DNA of 64,000 bases from assembly GCA_031411655.1 (NCBI GenBank), contig JANOBM010000175.1, forward strand, positions 12,406 to 76,405. Direction: 5' to 3'. This DNA is from UBA6163 sp031411655 (lineage in GTDB: Bacteria > Planctomycetota > Planctomycetia > Pirellulales > Pirellulaceae). Shown piece by piece: positions 37,321 to 45,090 of the stretch (the stretch's first letter is position 1; the number at the start of each line of letters is the position of its first letter). Below the pieces are notes generated by a model that was not told where the DNA came from, made no database searches, and saw nothing but the letters and a program-made list of their open reading frames with translations. The position numbers and the translations under genes are program-made.

Positions 37321-37491
37321 CTCAAAGGCGATATCGCCGACTGGTTGCCGCATTGGTAAGTTTTATTCATTTTTTTTGAATCCATGGCGTTCATCATGCG
37401 AAATGGTGTTCTAACGATTTCGAAATTCTGATAAGACGATGCGCGTAAGAATTTTCTTACTCACGTTTACGCTTCAAAAAGGATTGAGTGA

Positions 37492-37728
37492 ATGGCAAAG
37501 AATGAATCAACGGGCAAGAAAGCCGCTCCAGCAGCAGCCAAGGCTGCAAGCAAGCCAGCGGCTGCAAAGCCAGGCAAGAGCGTCGCTGCAGCACCTGCTG
37601 CAAAGGCATCGCCAAGCAAGGCCAAGGCACCTGCGGTGAAGACCGTTGTCGCAAAGGCTGCACCAAGCAAGGCAGCAACCGCTGCCAAGGCCACACCAAG
37701 CAAGGCAGCTGCTGCCAAGAAGAAGTAG
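37492..37728 (+). CDS. Lys/Ala-rich histone H1-like protein
   Basis: The 78-residue protein consists almost only of Ala, Lys, Pro, Ser, Thr and Val, in repeats such as APSKAATAAKATPSKAAAAKK. This composition is that of histone H1 C-terminal tails and of bacterial H1-like nucleoid proteins. A good ribosome-binding sequence (AAAGGA, 37479-37484) precedes the ATG. It probably binds DNA or another polyanion in the cytoplasm. There is no folded domain. Frames on the opposite strand across this gene are shadows of its repetitive codons. Confidence 0.75.
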   Translation: MAKNESTGKKAAPAAAKAASKPAAAKPGKSVAAAPAAKASPSKAKAPAVKTVVAKAAPSKAATAAKATPSKAAAAKKK

Positions 37729-38248
37729 TTAAGAGTTGCCAGTGATGACACGGCGATCTCTCGGATGCAATTGCAACCTTTTCGCCGTGTTCCTGCCAAG
37801 CGTATGCCGAATGCCGCGTCGGTTCTTGTTGCTTTACGCCATGAGACCGACTCGGCCGGCAGCCCTCGAGTCGACAGAACGTCATCGTTCCGTATTTGCG
37901 ACTGACTCTTCTTCTTGCTAAGTCTTCGACGACAACTTCATTCGAATCGCTCAGGGTCGACACGCCCCACATCGACGTGAGATCGTCGATCGCTATCGTC
38001 ATATCTCCGACGGTGACGCCAAATACAATCACGTCGAATCCGAGCAGGCTAATCGGGACGCCTGGCTACTCGTCGAACAGAGGCAAGCTACTTGTTGATT
38101 GACGGAACGAGTAATGGTTACCTATCCCGGAGACCAGTTCGTTCTCGGCCGTTTAACCGTGCGGCAAATTTATCGCGGTGCCCCACGGCACAATGCTCTT
38201 CGCACAACACCCTGCTGCCGCGCAGCACCCTGCTGTCGCGCAAGCTTG
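37729..38248. other. 520-base region with no convincing gene
   Basis: Between the H1-like gene and the lipoprotein gene I see no complete gene. On the minus strand around 37870-38065 a short open stretch reads like ordinary protein (for example VIVFGVTVGDMTIAIDDL) but is preceded in frame by a stop and has no start of its own family. It could be a gene remnant. Confidence 0.35.
38208..38243. repeat. Two 18-bp direct repeats
   Basis: CACCCTGCTGCCGCGCAG (38208-38225) is followed directly by a copy with two changes (38226-38243). It lies just beyond the stop of the lipoprotein gene, and is probably a slipped-strand duplication. Confidence 0.6.
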
Positions 38249-39133
38249 TTATCGCGCCGTCGTGGGAGACCGCCACGGCAAGGCTGGTGAAGCAGTTCGC
38301 ACACCGGACGGCGTGGATGCATTCGCCGGAGTCGAAGCAGCTTCAAGGATACGATTGGGCGACGCGTTTGCGGCGCCTGCCACCTGCGCATTCGCGGGCT
38401 GAACACTTTGCCACGAATCCGAATTTGCGAATCCGCCAGCCGGTCGGACTGGCGCGACGTTCAGCTGCGTCAGGCTTGCCCCACCTGGAAATTGCGAGTC
38501 TATGCCTCGATAGCGAGGAATGGGCGATGCGGAGGGAGGAGTGTCGATTGGGCGAAGAATCACAGGTGAATTTCCGGCCAGGGCGTTCGAAGGTGCAATG
38601 CCTTGAGCATTGACATCGGCTAGGGCGACTGAACCATTGACCGGCGTAATCGGACTCACGGACAGGCCGCTACCAATAGGAAGACCGTTTGAGCCGTAAG
38701 ACGTTTCACCGAAGGCCTGGTTAGAAAGGCTGGGCTGTCCGGTCAAATCAATAACCTGCATACCACCCAAAGAGCTACGAAAGTTGTTGGTCGCCACTTG
38801 ATTCGGACTTGTCACAGACCCGTTGATTGATGGCGATTCGACCAAACCGTTCGATAGAGCCGGCACCGTCGTGTTGGCCGGGCTGAACGCCGTGGGTGGC
38901 GATGAATAAGCATTGGGCGCTGCGCTTCCCGTGGGCGGGGGCGGAACCCTTGTCGCCCCAGTCACAGGACCGATAGGAAAAAGCGGTGCGTTGCCTTGAG
39001 GCGCCGCCGTGCCAGCCGGGGCAAATGCGCCGGATGCAAATGAGCTTCCGAATGGGCGTTGGCAACCGGAACCAGCCGCACAAAGACCGAAAGCCAAAGG
39101 CAGAAGTAACCACGAATTTGAAGGATGTGTCAT
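38249..39133 (-). CDS. Predicted low-complexity lipoprotein
   Basis: The 294-residue protein starts with a lipoprotein leader (LLLPLAFGLCAAGSGC; Cys24 is the predicted lipidated residue). The rest is rich in Pro, Ser, Asn, Gly and Ala with no recognisable domain, so it is probably an extended, disordered envelope protein. It stands alone. The function is unknown. Confidence 0.65.
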   Translation of the reverse strand: MTHPSNSWLLLPLAFGLCAAGSGCQRPFGSSFASGAFAPAGTAAPQGNAPLFPIGPVTGATRVPPPPTGSAAPNAYSSPPTAFSPANTTVPALSNGLVESPSINGSVTSPNQVATNNFRSSLGGMQVIDLTGQPSLSNQAFGETSYGSNGLPIGSGLSVSPITPVNGSVALADVNAQGIAPSNALAGNSPVILRPIDTPPSASPIPRYRGIDSQFPGGASLTQLNVAPVRPAGGFANSDSWQSVQPANAQVAGAANASPNRILEAASTPANASTPSGVRTASPALPWRSPTTAR

Positions 39134-39409
39134 GACCGACCCATGCGAAAATAAGGCGAAGACGTCGGCTCTCGACGTTTTTTCGAGCCCTCATCTCGTA
39201 GATAACAGTATCCCGCTCATGGCGGTAGATCAGTTAAAAATTCGATTCAAGTTCCGCTGACTTTTTACCGACAGGGTATGCGGCTAGTTGAATGAGTCGA
39301 ATTTACAGCGACTATTGGGGACATCTGAACCATCGATTGACTCGCTGGGCTTTTCAAGATGTGCCTGTGCGGTACGATGGGGCACCAATATCGCACAGCG
39401 GGACTCTTC

Positions 39410-39496
39410 GGATGGGTGGCCGAGCGGTTTAAGGCACCGGTCTTGAAAACCGGCGTACTCTCACGGGTACCGTGGGTTCAAATCCCACCCCATCCG
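39410..39496 (+). tRNA. tRNA-Ser (UGA anticodon)
   Basis: A complete class II tRNA of 87 bases. The acceptor stem pairs GGATGGG with CCCATCC, followed by discriminator G. The anticodon stem CCGGT/ACCGG encloses CTTGAAA (anticodon TGA, reading UCA). There is a long variable arm (TACTCTCACGGGTA), and the T arm is GTGGG-TTCAAAT-CCCAC. The 3' CCA is not encoded. It reads away from the lipoprotein gene and converges on the rhodanese gene. Confidence 0.97.
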
Positions 39497-39550
39497 CTCT
39501 CTTTCTATCCCGCTTTTATCGGTCTTAAGTGCTCGCTCAGTACCTTGGAC

Positions 39551-39889
39551 CTAGTACCTTGGAACCTGCGGGTTGATCGTCAAACTCCAGTCATCAATTC
39601 CCCCTGCCATACTTTGGGCGCCGCTGAACCCGAGTTGTCGAAGACCCATCGCGGCTCGGAGACTACGGCCTCCATGATGACAATGGATAACGATTCGCTT
39701 GCTGCGGTACGGTTCTAGTTGTTGTAAACTCGTTCTCAATTCGCCGAGCGGAATGAGGACCGCGCCCCCAATCGAGGCTGTTTGATATTCAGCGGGTTCC
39801 CGTACATCAATCAAAATGAAATCTTCGCCCGATTGCATGATCGAATTCACTTCGTTGACGTCAATTTCGAGCTGGTAATCTTGTGACAT
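39551..39889 (-). CDS. Single-domain rhodanese-like protein
   Basis: The 112-residue protein is a rhodanese fold with the LIDVREPAEYQTASIGGAVLIPLGEL block and the active-site loop CHHGGRS with catalytic Cys70. GlpE/PspE-type proteins move sulfane sulfur to acceptors such as cyanide or thioredoxin. It follows hisG on the same strand after 11 bases, so it may share that transcript. Confidence 0.9.
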   Translation of the reverse strand: MSQDYQLEIDVNEVNSIMQSGEDFILIDVREPAEYQTASIGGAVLIPLGELRTSLQQLEPYRSKRIVIHCHHGGRSLRAAMGLRQLGFSGAQSMAGGIDDWSLTINPQVPRY

Positions 39890-39900
39890 GGACGGACTTC

Positions 39901-40773
39901 TTAAAGGCGGCAGTTCGTTAGGGTCGTTTCAAGGATCGCGGATGCTCCCAGTTGTTCAAGGCGTTCCATCGCATCGATGATGTTCGACCGCCTTACCATG
40001 ACACGAACCGAGCACCAGGCAGGGTCTTCAAGCGACGAAACGGTCGGCGAATTGAAACCTGGCGTGATCGCTTCCGCAGCCTGAAGTACCTTGCGTGGGA
40101 CGTTGTACTCAAGCAATGAGTAGTCTCTCGCAATGGTGACACCCTCTAAACGTCTTACGACGCGGTCCGCGGTTACCGAGTCACGACAAGTCTCGCTTTG
40201 GATGAGAACGGTTTCGTAAGATCCAATTTCATCGAGGATTCGTAAACGATTTGCGGCCAAGGTGCTTCCCGTCTCCACCAAATCAACAATCGCATCGGCA
40301 ACGCCGAGCTGGATCATTACTTCCACGGATCCGGAAAGCGACACCAGATGAGCGGTTGCCCCGTATTTAGAAAGATACTGCTCGGTCACCGTTGGAAAAC
40401 TTGTCGCGATTCGCAAGCCATCAAGGTCCGCAGCGGAGTGTATGGCACTGTCATCGGGTACGCAGACGGCCAAGCGACAACGCCCAACGCCGAGTGCCAA
40501 GCGGACATCGACTTTAGCACCGGATTCCTGCAAAAGATCACTGCCGGTGATCCCCATATCGATTGCACCCTCGGCACATAGCGTCGGAATGTCGTCGGTG
40601 CGCAGGAAAGTCAGATCGATGGGCAACCCGCTGACGCGCGCAAAAAGCGCACGCTCCTGGCGACGAAAATGAAGCCCGGCCTGTCGCATGAGGTCGATGG
40701 CGAGTTCACTCAGACGCCCTTTGCTAGGCAATCCGATGCGAAGGTTTCTTTCTTGAGACGGATTCAGATTCAT
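39901..40773 (-). CDS. hisG: ATP phosphoribosyltransferase (long form)
   Basis: HisG joins ATP and PRPP in the first step of histidine synthesis. The 290-residue protein begins LRIGLPSKGRLSELAIDLM and has FLRTDDIPTLCAEGAIDMGITGSDLL, the PRPP-binding region DAIVDLVETGSTLAAN, and a C-terminal ACT-like regulatory domain (about 215-290), so it is the long, HisZ-independent, probably histidine-inhibited form. The ATG at 40773 overlaps the hisE stop by four bases (ATGA), which fixes the start. Confidence 0.96.
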   Translation of the reverse strand: MNLNPSQERNLRIGLPSKGRLSELAIDLMRQAGLHFRRQERALFARVSGLPIDLTFLRTDDIPTLCAEGAIDMGITGSDLLQESGAKVDVRLALGVGRCRLAVCVPDDSAIHSAADLDGLRIATSFPTVTEQYLSKYGATAHLVSLSGSVEVMIQLGVADAIVDLVETGSTLAANRLRILDEIGSYETVLIQSETCRDSVTADRVVRRLEGVTIARDYSLLEYNVPRKVLQAAEAITPGFNSPTVSSLEDPAWCSVRVMVRRSNIIDAMERLEQLGASAILETTLTNCRL

Positions 40774-41123
40774 GAGTTTGATTGTGAGGAGTTTGAGCGG
40801 TTCGCTTTTTCCGTTAGTCCCGAGGTTCCCTCTCGACGGCCGAGTTCGGCAGCGACCTCTTCGAGGGACACCCCCTTCCATGCGAGCAAAACCATTGCAT
40901 GGTAAAGCAGATCGCCCGCTTCGTAGACAAAGTGCTTTCGACCAGCATCATCCGGTTCGCTGGCAGCCTCGATCATTTCCTCGGCTTCTTCGCGGATCTT
41001 GGCACCAATCTTCACCGGCCCACCCCGAAGTAGCTTGGTTGTATAGGACCCCTCCGGTAGTGTCTTGGCACGCTCGGACAAAGTCGCCATCAAGCGGGTC
41101 AACGGCAGCAAAGAATCAGACAT
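40770..41123 (-). CDS. hisE: Phosphoribosyl-ATP pyrophosphatase
   Basis: HisE hydrolyses phosphoribosyl-ATP in the second step of histidine synthesis. The 117-residue protein has the MazG-like core: SYTTKLLRGGPVKIGAKIREEAEEMIEAA and FVYEAGDLLYHAMVLLAWKGVSLEEV, with metal-binding Glu and Asp residues in both blocks. The ATG at 41123 gives a normal family N-terminus; the open frame extends to 41207. It is a stand-alone HisE, not fused to HisI, and is coupled to hisG. Confidence 0.93.
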   Translation of the reverse strand: MSDSLLPLTRLMATLSERAKTLPEGSYTTKLLRGGPVKIGAKIREEAEEMIEAASEPDDAGRKHFVYEAGDLLYHAMVLLAWKGVSLEEVAAELGRREGTSGLTEKANRSNSSQSNS

Positions 41124-41364
41124 AAAAGTCTTCGAATCGTTCGGTCGTAAGCAAAGGGGACGGTAATAATTTGGCAACATCCTAGACGCCCGGCAGGATT
41201 GTGCCAACGGATCAGGTTTTTTCGTTGAATTACCTCTTTTTTCTGGGTGAAGGCCCGTCTATTTCGTGCCGGGTCTGACGATTGTTTGGATTGAATTACC
41301 AAATCGGCCGATAATTACCCGAAGAGATCCGTCGTTCGAGTTCTTCGACCCGGTTAAAGATTTC

Positions 41365-43320
41365 ATGCCTTTACTGCCCATCGCGTCGTCGCGAGTCAGC
41401 GAGCCGCTTAAGAATCAGCGACTACTGAGCCAGCTCAACGCTGACCAGTTGGCTATTCAACGACAACAAGATCAGCTCAGCACAGGCAAGCGAGTCGTAC
41501 GAGTAAGCGACGATCCTGCGGCGGCAGGGCGAGCAATTATTTTGCAGCGTGGGATCGGCCGAGTAGAACAGTTGAGCCGCAACGCAACAGCGACAGAAAG
41601 CTTTTACACGGCCACCGACGCGGCACTCGGACGCGTCGACGCGGCATTAACCGAAGCGCGAGGGGCAACGGTCGAGGCCGCCCAAAACATACTCTCTTCG
41701 GACGAGCGCAATGCGTTAGCGGCCACGATTCGCGGGGCACTTGAATCCGCGGTCGCCGCAGGAAACTCGCTGTTTCGCGATCACCAAATCCTTGGCGGGT
41801 ATCTTGAGACACAGGATCCCCTACGGATCGAAACTTCAGGAATCGTCTTTAGCGGCAACGACGCGGTCGGAAAAACGAAGATTGGCGGTGGCGACGTCAT
41901 CCCCATTGGCGTGAATGGCTCGGAAGCGTTGGGACTTGCCGAAACCGTGTTGCTGGGAAGTCCGTTGGAATCGAGTCTTGCTCGTTCGTCGCGACTGGAA
42001 GATCTTCGTGATGGCAAAGGAGTCCGGCCTGGATTGATTCGGATTTCCGACGGCGGCAATTTCGTCGATGTGAACTTGCGAGAAGCTTCGACAATAGGCG
42101 ACATCGAAGACATCCTGGAAGCAGTCGACCTCAACGGCAGGTCATTAACGTTGGATATCAGTGCCGATGGAATAACCCTTCGCTATACCGACGGCGCTCC
42201 TGGCACACTCGCGGTGGCAGATGCCACAGGCGAATACCTTGCCCAAGACCTCTCGATCTCCAATCCCCTTGGCATCAATCCGCCGCCTTTGATTGCTAAT
42301 GGGTTAAGGCCATCGGTCACCGAAGCGACACCTTTGTCAAAGTTAAACGGTGGCGCCGGAATTGACGTCAGTGCGGGATTGCAGATCAAACAGGGCTCGC
42401 AGGTCATCACCGTTGACCTTTCAGATACCAATACAGTTGCGGACGTATTAGTCGCAATCAACCGCAGCGGCGCAGATGTTCGGGCGGAGATTGACGAGGT
42501 GAGTGGAGGCATCAAGATTCGCGCACTTCGCAGCGGTGTGGACTATTCCATTGGTGAAAATGGCGGCCTTGCGGCCACAGCTTTGGGCATTCGTTCGGCG
42601 ACCGGAGCGACGCGCCTAAGCGAACTGCGATACGGAATCGGGCCGGTGCTGAATGATTTTGGTCCAGATTTTTCAATCATTCGACCCGATGGAGTTCAGT
42701 TAGACGTTGAGTTGACCGGTGCCGAAACGATCGATGACGTGCTAAACCTGATTCGAAATCATCCTCAAAACCAAGACACGCGCCGCGTCATTCCAGGCTT
42801 GAATCCCGTTGGGAATGGCATTGAATTAGTCGCACCTCCAGGCGCACAACCACTGGTCATTCGGCGCGTCGGAGCTAGCAACGCAGCCGAAGCACTAGGG
42901 TTTTTGGCTAAGAATCAAGCGGAGGTGAGCGGGACCACGATCGGGCCGGTGGCAGTCCTCAGCGGCGGAGACTACGTGCCAAAGGAGGCTGGCGGAACCA
43001 TTGATACGTTGACGCGACTGGAAGCAGCCGTTCGAGAGGGTGACCTCTCGGAGATTGCCCGGTTGCAAACTCGCTTGGACAATGACTTCGATCGCTCGTC
43101 TCGCATTCGTGGGAGAGTTGGTGTTTGGTCGCAGAATTTGGATGTGTTAAAGTCGGCAGCCGATGACCAAGCCATCGCATTAAAAAGTCAGCTATCCACC
43201 GAAGTCGATGCAGACCTCGCAACAGTCATCAGCCAACTTCAACAGCGACAAACATCTCTGGAAGCATCTTTAAAGCTAATCGGGCAGACCGCTCGTTTGT
43301 CACTGCTCGACTTTTTGTAG
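41365..43320 (+). CDS. flgL: Flagellar hook-filament junction protein FlgL, enlarged
   Basis: FlgL joins the hook to the filament. Residues 1 to about 145 are a flagellin-type D0/D1 region (LNADQLAIQRQQDQLSTGKRVVRVSDDPAAAGRAI), and the C-terminal ~110 residues complete the coiled coil. The middle (about 213-545) holds three related modules that open LRDGKG (213), LNGGAG (327) and LRYGIG (421), each about 75-100 residues, of the flagellin hook-IN type. At 651 residues it is roughly twice the usual FlgL length. The ATG at 41365 begins the conserved N-terminus. It heads the flagellar cluster. Confidence 0.92.
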   Translation: MPLLPIASSRVSEPLKNQRLLSQLNADQLAIQRQQDQLSTGKRVVRVSDDPAAAGRAIILQRGIGRVEQLSRNATATESFYTATDAALGRVDAALTEARGATVEAAQNILSSDERNALAATIRGALESAVAAGNSLFRDHQILGGYLETQDPLRIETSGIVFSGNDAVGKTKIGGGDVIPIGVNGSEALGLAETVLLGSPLESSLARSSRLEDLRDGKGVRPGLIRISDGGNFVDVNLREASTIGDIEDILEAVDLNGRSLTLDISADGITLRYTDGAPGTLAVADATGEYLAQDLSISNPLGINPPPLIANGLRPSVTEATPLSKLNGGAGIDVSAGLQIKQGSQVITVDLSDTNTVADVLVAINRSGADVRAEIDEVSGGIKIRALRSGVDYSIGENGGLAATALGIRSATGATRLSELRYGIGPVLNDFGPDFSIIRPDGVQLDVELTGAETIDDVLNLIRNHPQNQDTRRVIPGLNPVGNGIELVAPPGAQPLVIRRVGASNAAEALGFLAKNQAEVSGTTIGPVAVLSGGDYVPKEAGGTIDTLTRLEAAVREGDLSEIARLQTRLDNDFDRSSRIRGRVGVWSQNLDVLKSAADDQAIALKSQLSTEVDADLATVISQLQQRQTSLEASLKLIGQTARLSLLDFL

Positions 43321-43452
43321 CGATTCTATCGATTTCAACGGTTCTCATGCCGATAAAACCCTTGTGCCAGAAGTTTGCGAACGGTTTGTCGATCGAATCG
43401 CGGAACAGGGCCGTTTAGTTTGCTTCACGACGCGATTTCGGAAGGGTTCATC

Positions 43453-43896
43453 ATGCGAATCGATACCGACCGATTCGGCTCTTTACAAGTCGATGAACGA
43501 GAGTTGTTTCTCTTTCCCCAGGGTTTGATTGGCTTGGAAACCCTTCGCCAGTGGGCGATTGTTCCCGACCCAGAGAACTCAGCTGTCGCTTGGCTGCAAA
43601 GCGCATCACGGGGCGATCGCGCACTCGCGGTGATAAGCCCGCGGTTATTTGTTCCGGATTATCGCGTGCACGTCAGCCGTCGTTCGATCGAATCGCTTCA
43701 ACTGCGCAATGATCACCGGACCTACGTTTTAACCACGATCGCGGGAAGTCCTGGCAAGCTGACCACGAATCTTCGGGCGCCGATCATCATGAACCTTGAT
43801 CGTCGTATGGGTTGTCAAATTGTGACGGGCGATGATCAACCGATGCAGTATGCTTTGCCAAGCTCAGGCAATGTCAGCTCACGCATCGCCGCCTAG
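43453..43896 (+). CDS. fliW: Flagellar assembly factor FliW
   Basis: FliW binds CsrA and flagellin alternately, so that free flagellin releases FliW-bound CsrA inhibition. The 147-residue protein shows the FliW pattern: MRIDTDRFGSLQVDERELFLFPQGLIGLE at the start, then VAWLQSA, LAVISPRLFVPDY, and TTIAGSPGKLTTNLRAPIIMN. The ATG at 43453 was chosen over a longer frame from 43375. It lies just upstream of csrA, the usual partner arrangement. Confidence 0.93.
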   Translation: MRIDTDRFGSLQVDERELFLFPQGLIGLETLRQWAIVPDPENSAVAWLQSASRGDRALAVISPRLFVPDYRVHVSRRSIESLQLRNDHRTYVLTTIAGSPGKLTTNLRAPIIMNLDRRMGCQIVTGDDQPMQYALPSSGNVSSRIAA

Positions 43897-44116
43897 CTCG
43901 ATGCCTGGGTTGGCGAATCGGCACGACCGGTGAAAGCGGTACTTGTTCGGTTCGACGTGAGTCGGGGAGAATTTCAACCGATAAGTCTCGTGTTGAAAGA
44001 AACGCCAACGATTCTGATGCGCCGGGAAGGCTCGCGCACATCGGACGAAGGTTAGGATCTTTCGATGATCAAACCATTCATCCCCTGTGCCCGTGCAAGA
44101 ATACGAAGAGGATACC

Positions 44117-44383
44117 ATGCTGGTCCTTTCGCGACATCGTGACGAAAGCATCATGATCGGCGACGATGTCGTCGTGACCATCGTGGACATCCGCGGTGAT
44201 AAGGTTCGACTGGGCATTGAAGCCCCACAGTCGATCCCGGTTCACCGTCAAGAGGTTTACGAGGCGATCCAACGTGAAAATCGTCGCGCATCACAAACCG
44301 ATCCCGAGGCGACTCGTGACGTCCGTCCGGCCCAAGAGCCACGGCCACCACGAGACCCCCGACCCACACGACGTGACGCATAG
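44117..44383 (+). CDS. csrA: Carbon storage/translational regulator CsrA
   Basis: CsrA is a dimeric RNA-binding protein that blocks translation at GGA-containing leaders. Residues 1-60 are the canonical fold: MLVLSRHRDESIMIGDDVVVTIVDIRG, then VRLGIEAPQSIPVHRQEVYEAI, with the RNA-contacting Arg in PVHRQE. The protein is 88 residues long, with an Arg/Pro-rich C-terminal extension of about 28 residues that CsrA of model bacteria lacks. A strong ribosome-binding sequence (AGAGGA, 44107-44112) precedes the ATG. Together with FliW it probably controls the flagellin gene downstream. Confidence 0.95.
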   Translation: MLVLSRHRDESIMIGDDVVVTIVDIRGDKVRLGIEAPQSIPVHRQEVYEAIQRENRRASQTDPEATRDVRPAQEPRPPRDPRPTRRDA

Positions 44384-45090
44384 CCCGTACCACACGGGCG
44401 ATCGCTGTCACTCACTACCGAAGACTGGTTGAGACACGGATTCGATCCGTACTTAACCGGTCTTCTCCGTTTTTTGAACCGAGTGACCTTCACTTCGGTA
44501 AGGTTTCTCCGAGCGAAAAACGCAAAGCACTCTTCGCATTTATCAAGACTGCTGCCCGACCTTACCGTGTTGGAACTCATCTCTCCCAGTATTCACTAAA
44601 GAATCATCCCTGGTGGGAATTCTAAAACGTCAGCAAATGGCAAGCGGACTTTGCTTTTGTCGGATCAAGGGGCCAGTGAATTGCATTTTTTCCTAGACAA
44701 CAGGCATCAGTTTGTCGAGACCCAAACAATGAAATCCCCGGAAAGCAAGCTGAGCAACGATGTTTCAAGCCTGAAAGTCTGCGGGTTGTAACGCCTTTTC
44801 AAGCGATACTGCCCCTGAAAAGAAAAAGTCGTCGTTGTCAAGGTTCATTTCAATGCTGCGCGCCAATTGCAACCGATGTTTGATGCGACGGTCCCCTAGA
44901 AACCGAACAGTTCGTCGGTTCGTTCGCACCGTCCCAGGTCCGGCGTCATCGTTTTCGATCATGGCGAGCGGGACTATGACAGAGTGAGCAGTTTGCTCTG
45001 TACGCAAACTGTTCGAATTGTCTTGCCGACTATGGACCTGGCAAGTGTTTACCTTCCACACAGAACCGACGTAATTAAGGGCATACCACA
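44384..45090 (+). other. Long flagellin upstream region
   Basis: About 700 bases precede flagellin and no gene with good support lies here. The 3' part contains the leader hairpin at 45022-45045. A minus-strand frame (44765-44962, 65 codons, protein-like at its end) is weakly possible as a small gene. The region probably holds the flagellin promoter, but I could not identify a sigma-28 or sigma-54 site. Confidence 0.4.
45022..45045 (+). promoter_or_regulatory. Candidate CsrA-binding hairpin in flagellin leader
   Basis: CTTGCC (45022-45027) pairs with GGCAAG (45040-45045) around the 12-base loop GACTATGGACCT. CsrA prefers an A-N-GGA motif in a hairpin loop, and this loop contains ATGGA. It lies 45 bases before the flagellin ATG. 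A second purine-rich site (AAGGG, 45077-45081) overlaps the likely ribosome-binding site. fliW and csrA are encoded just upstream. Confidence 0.5.

Noticed and set aside
37457..38032. Minus-strand frame of 191 codons across the H1-like gene
   Set aside because: Half of it is the antisense of the Lys/Ala repeats; only its upstream part is protein-like and that has no supported start.
44638..44654. Sigma-54-like promoter TGGCA...TTGC upstream of flagellin
   Set aside because: The spacing between the GG and GC elements is two bases too long for the -24/-12 consensus.
44765..44962. Small minus-strand gene of 65 codons upstream of flagellin
   Set aside because: Protein-like in part, but no ribosome-binding site, no known family and it lies in the flagellin leader region; too weak to list as a gene.
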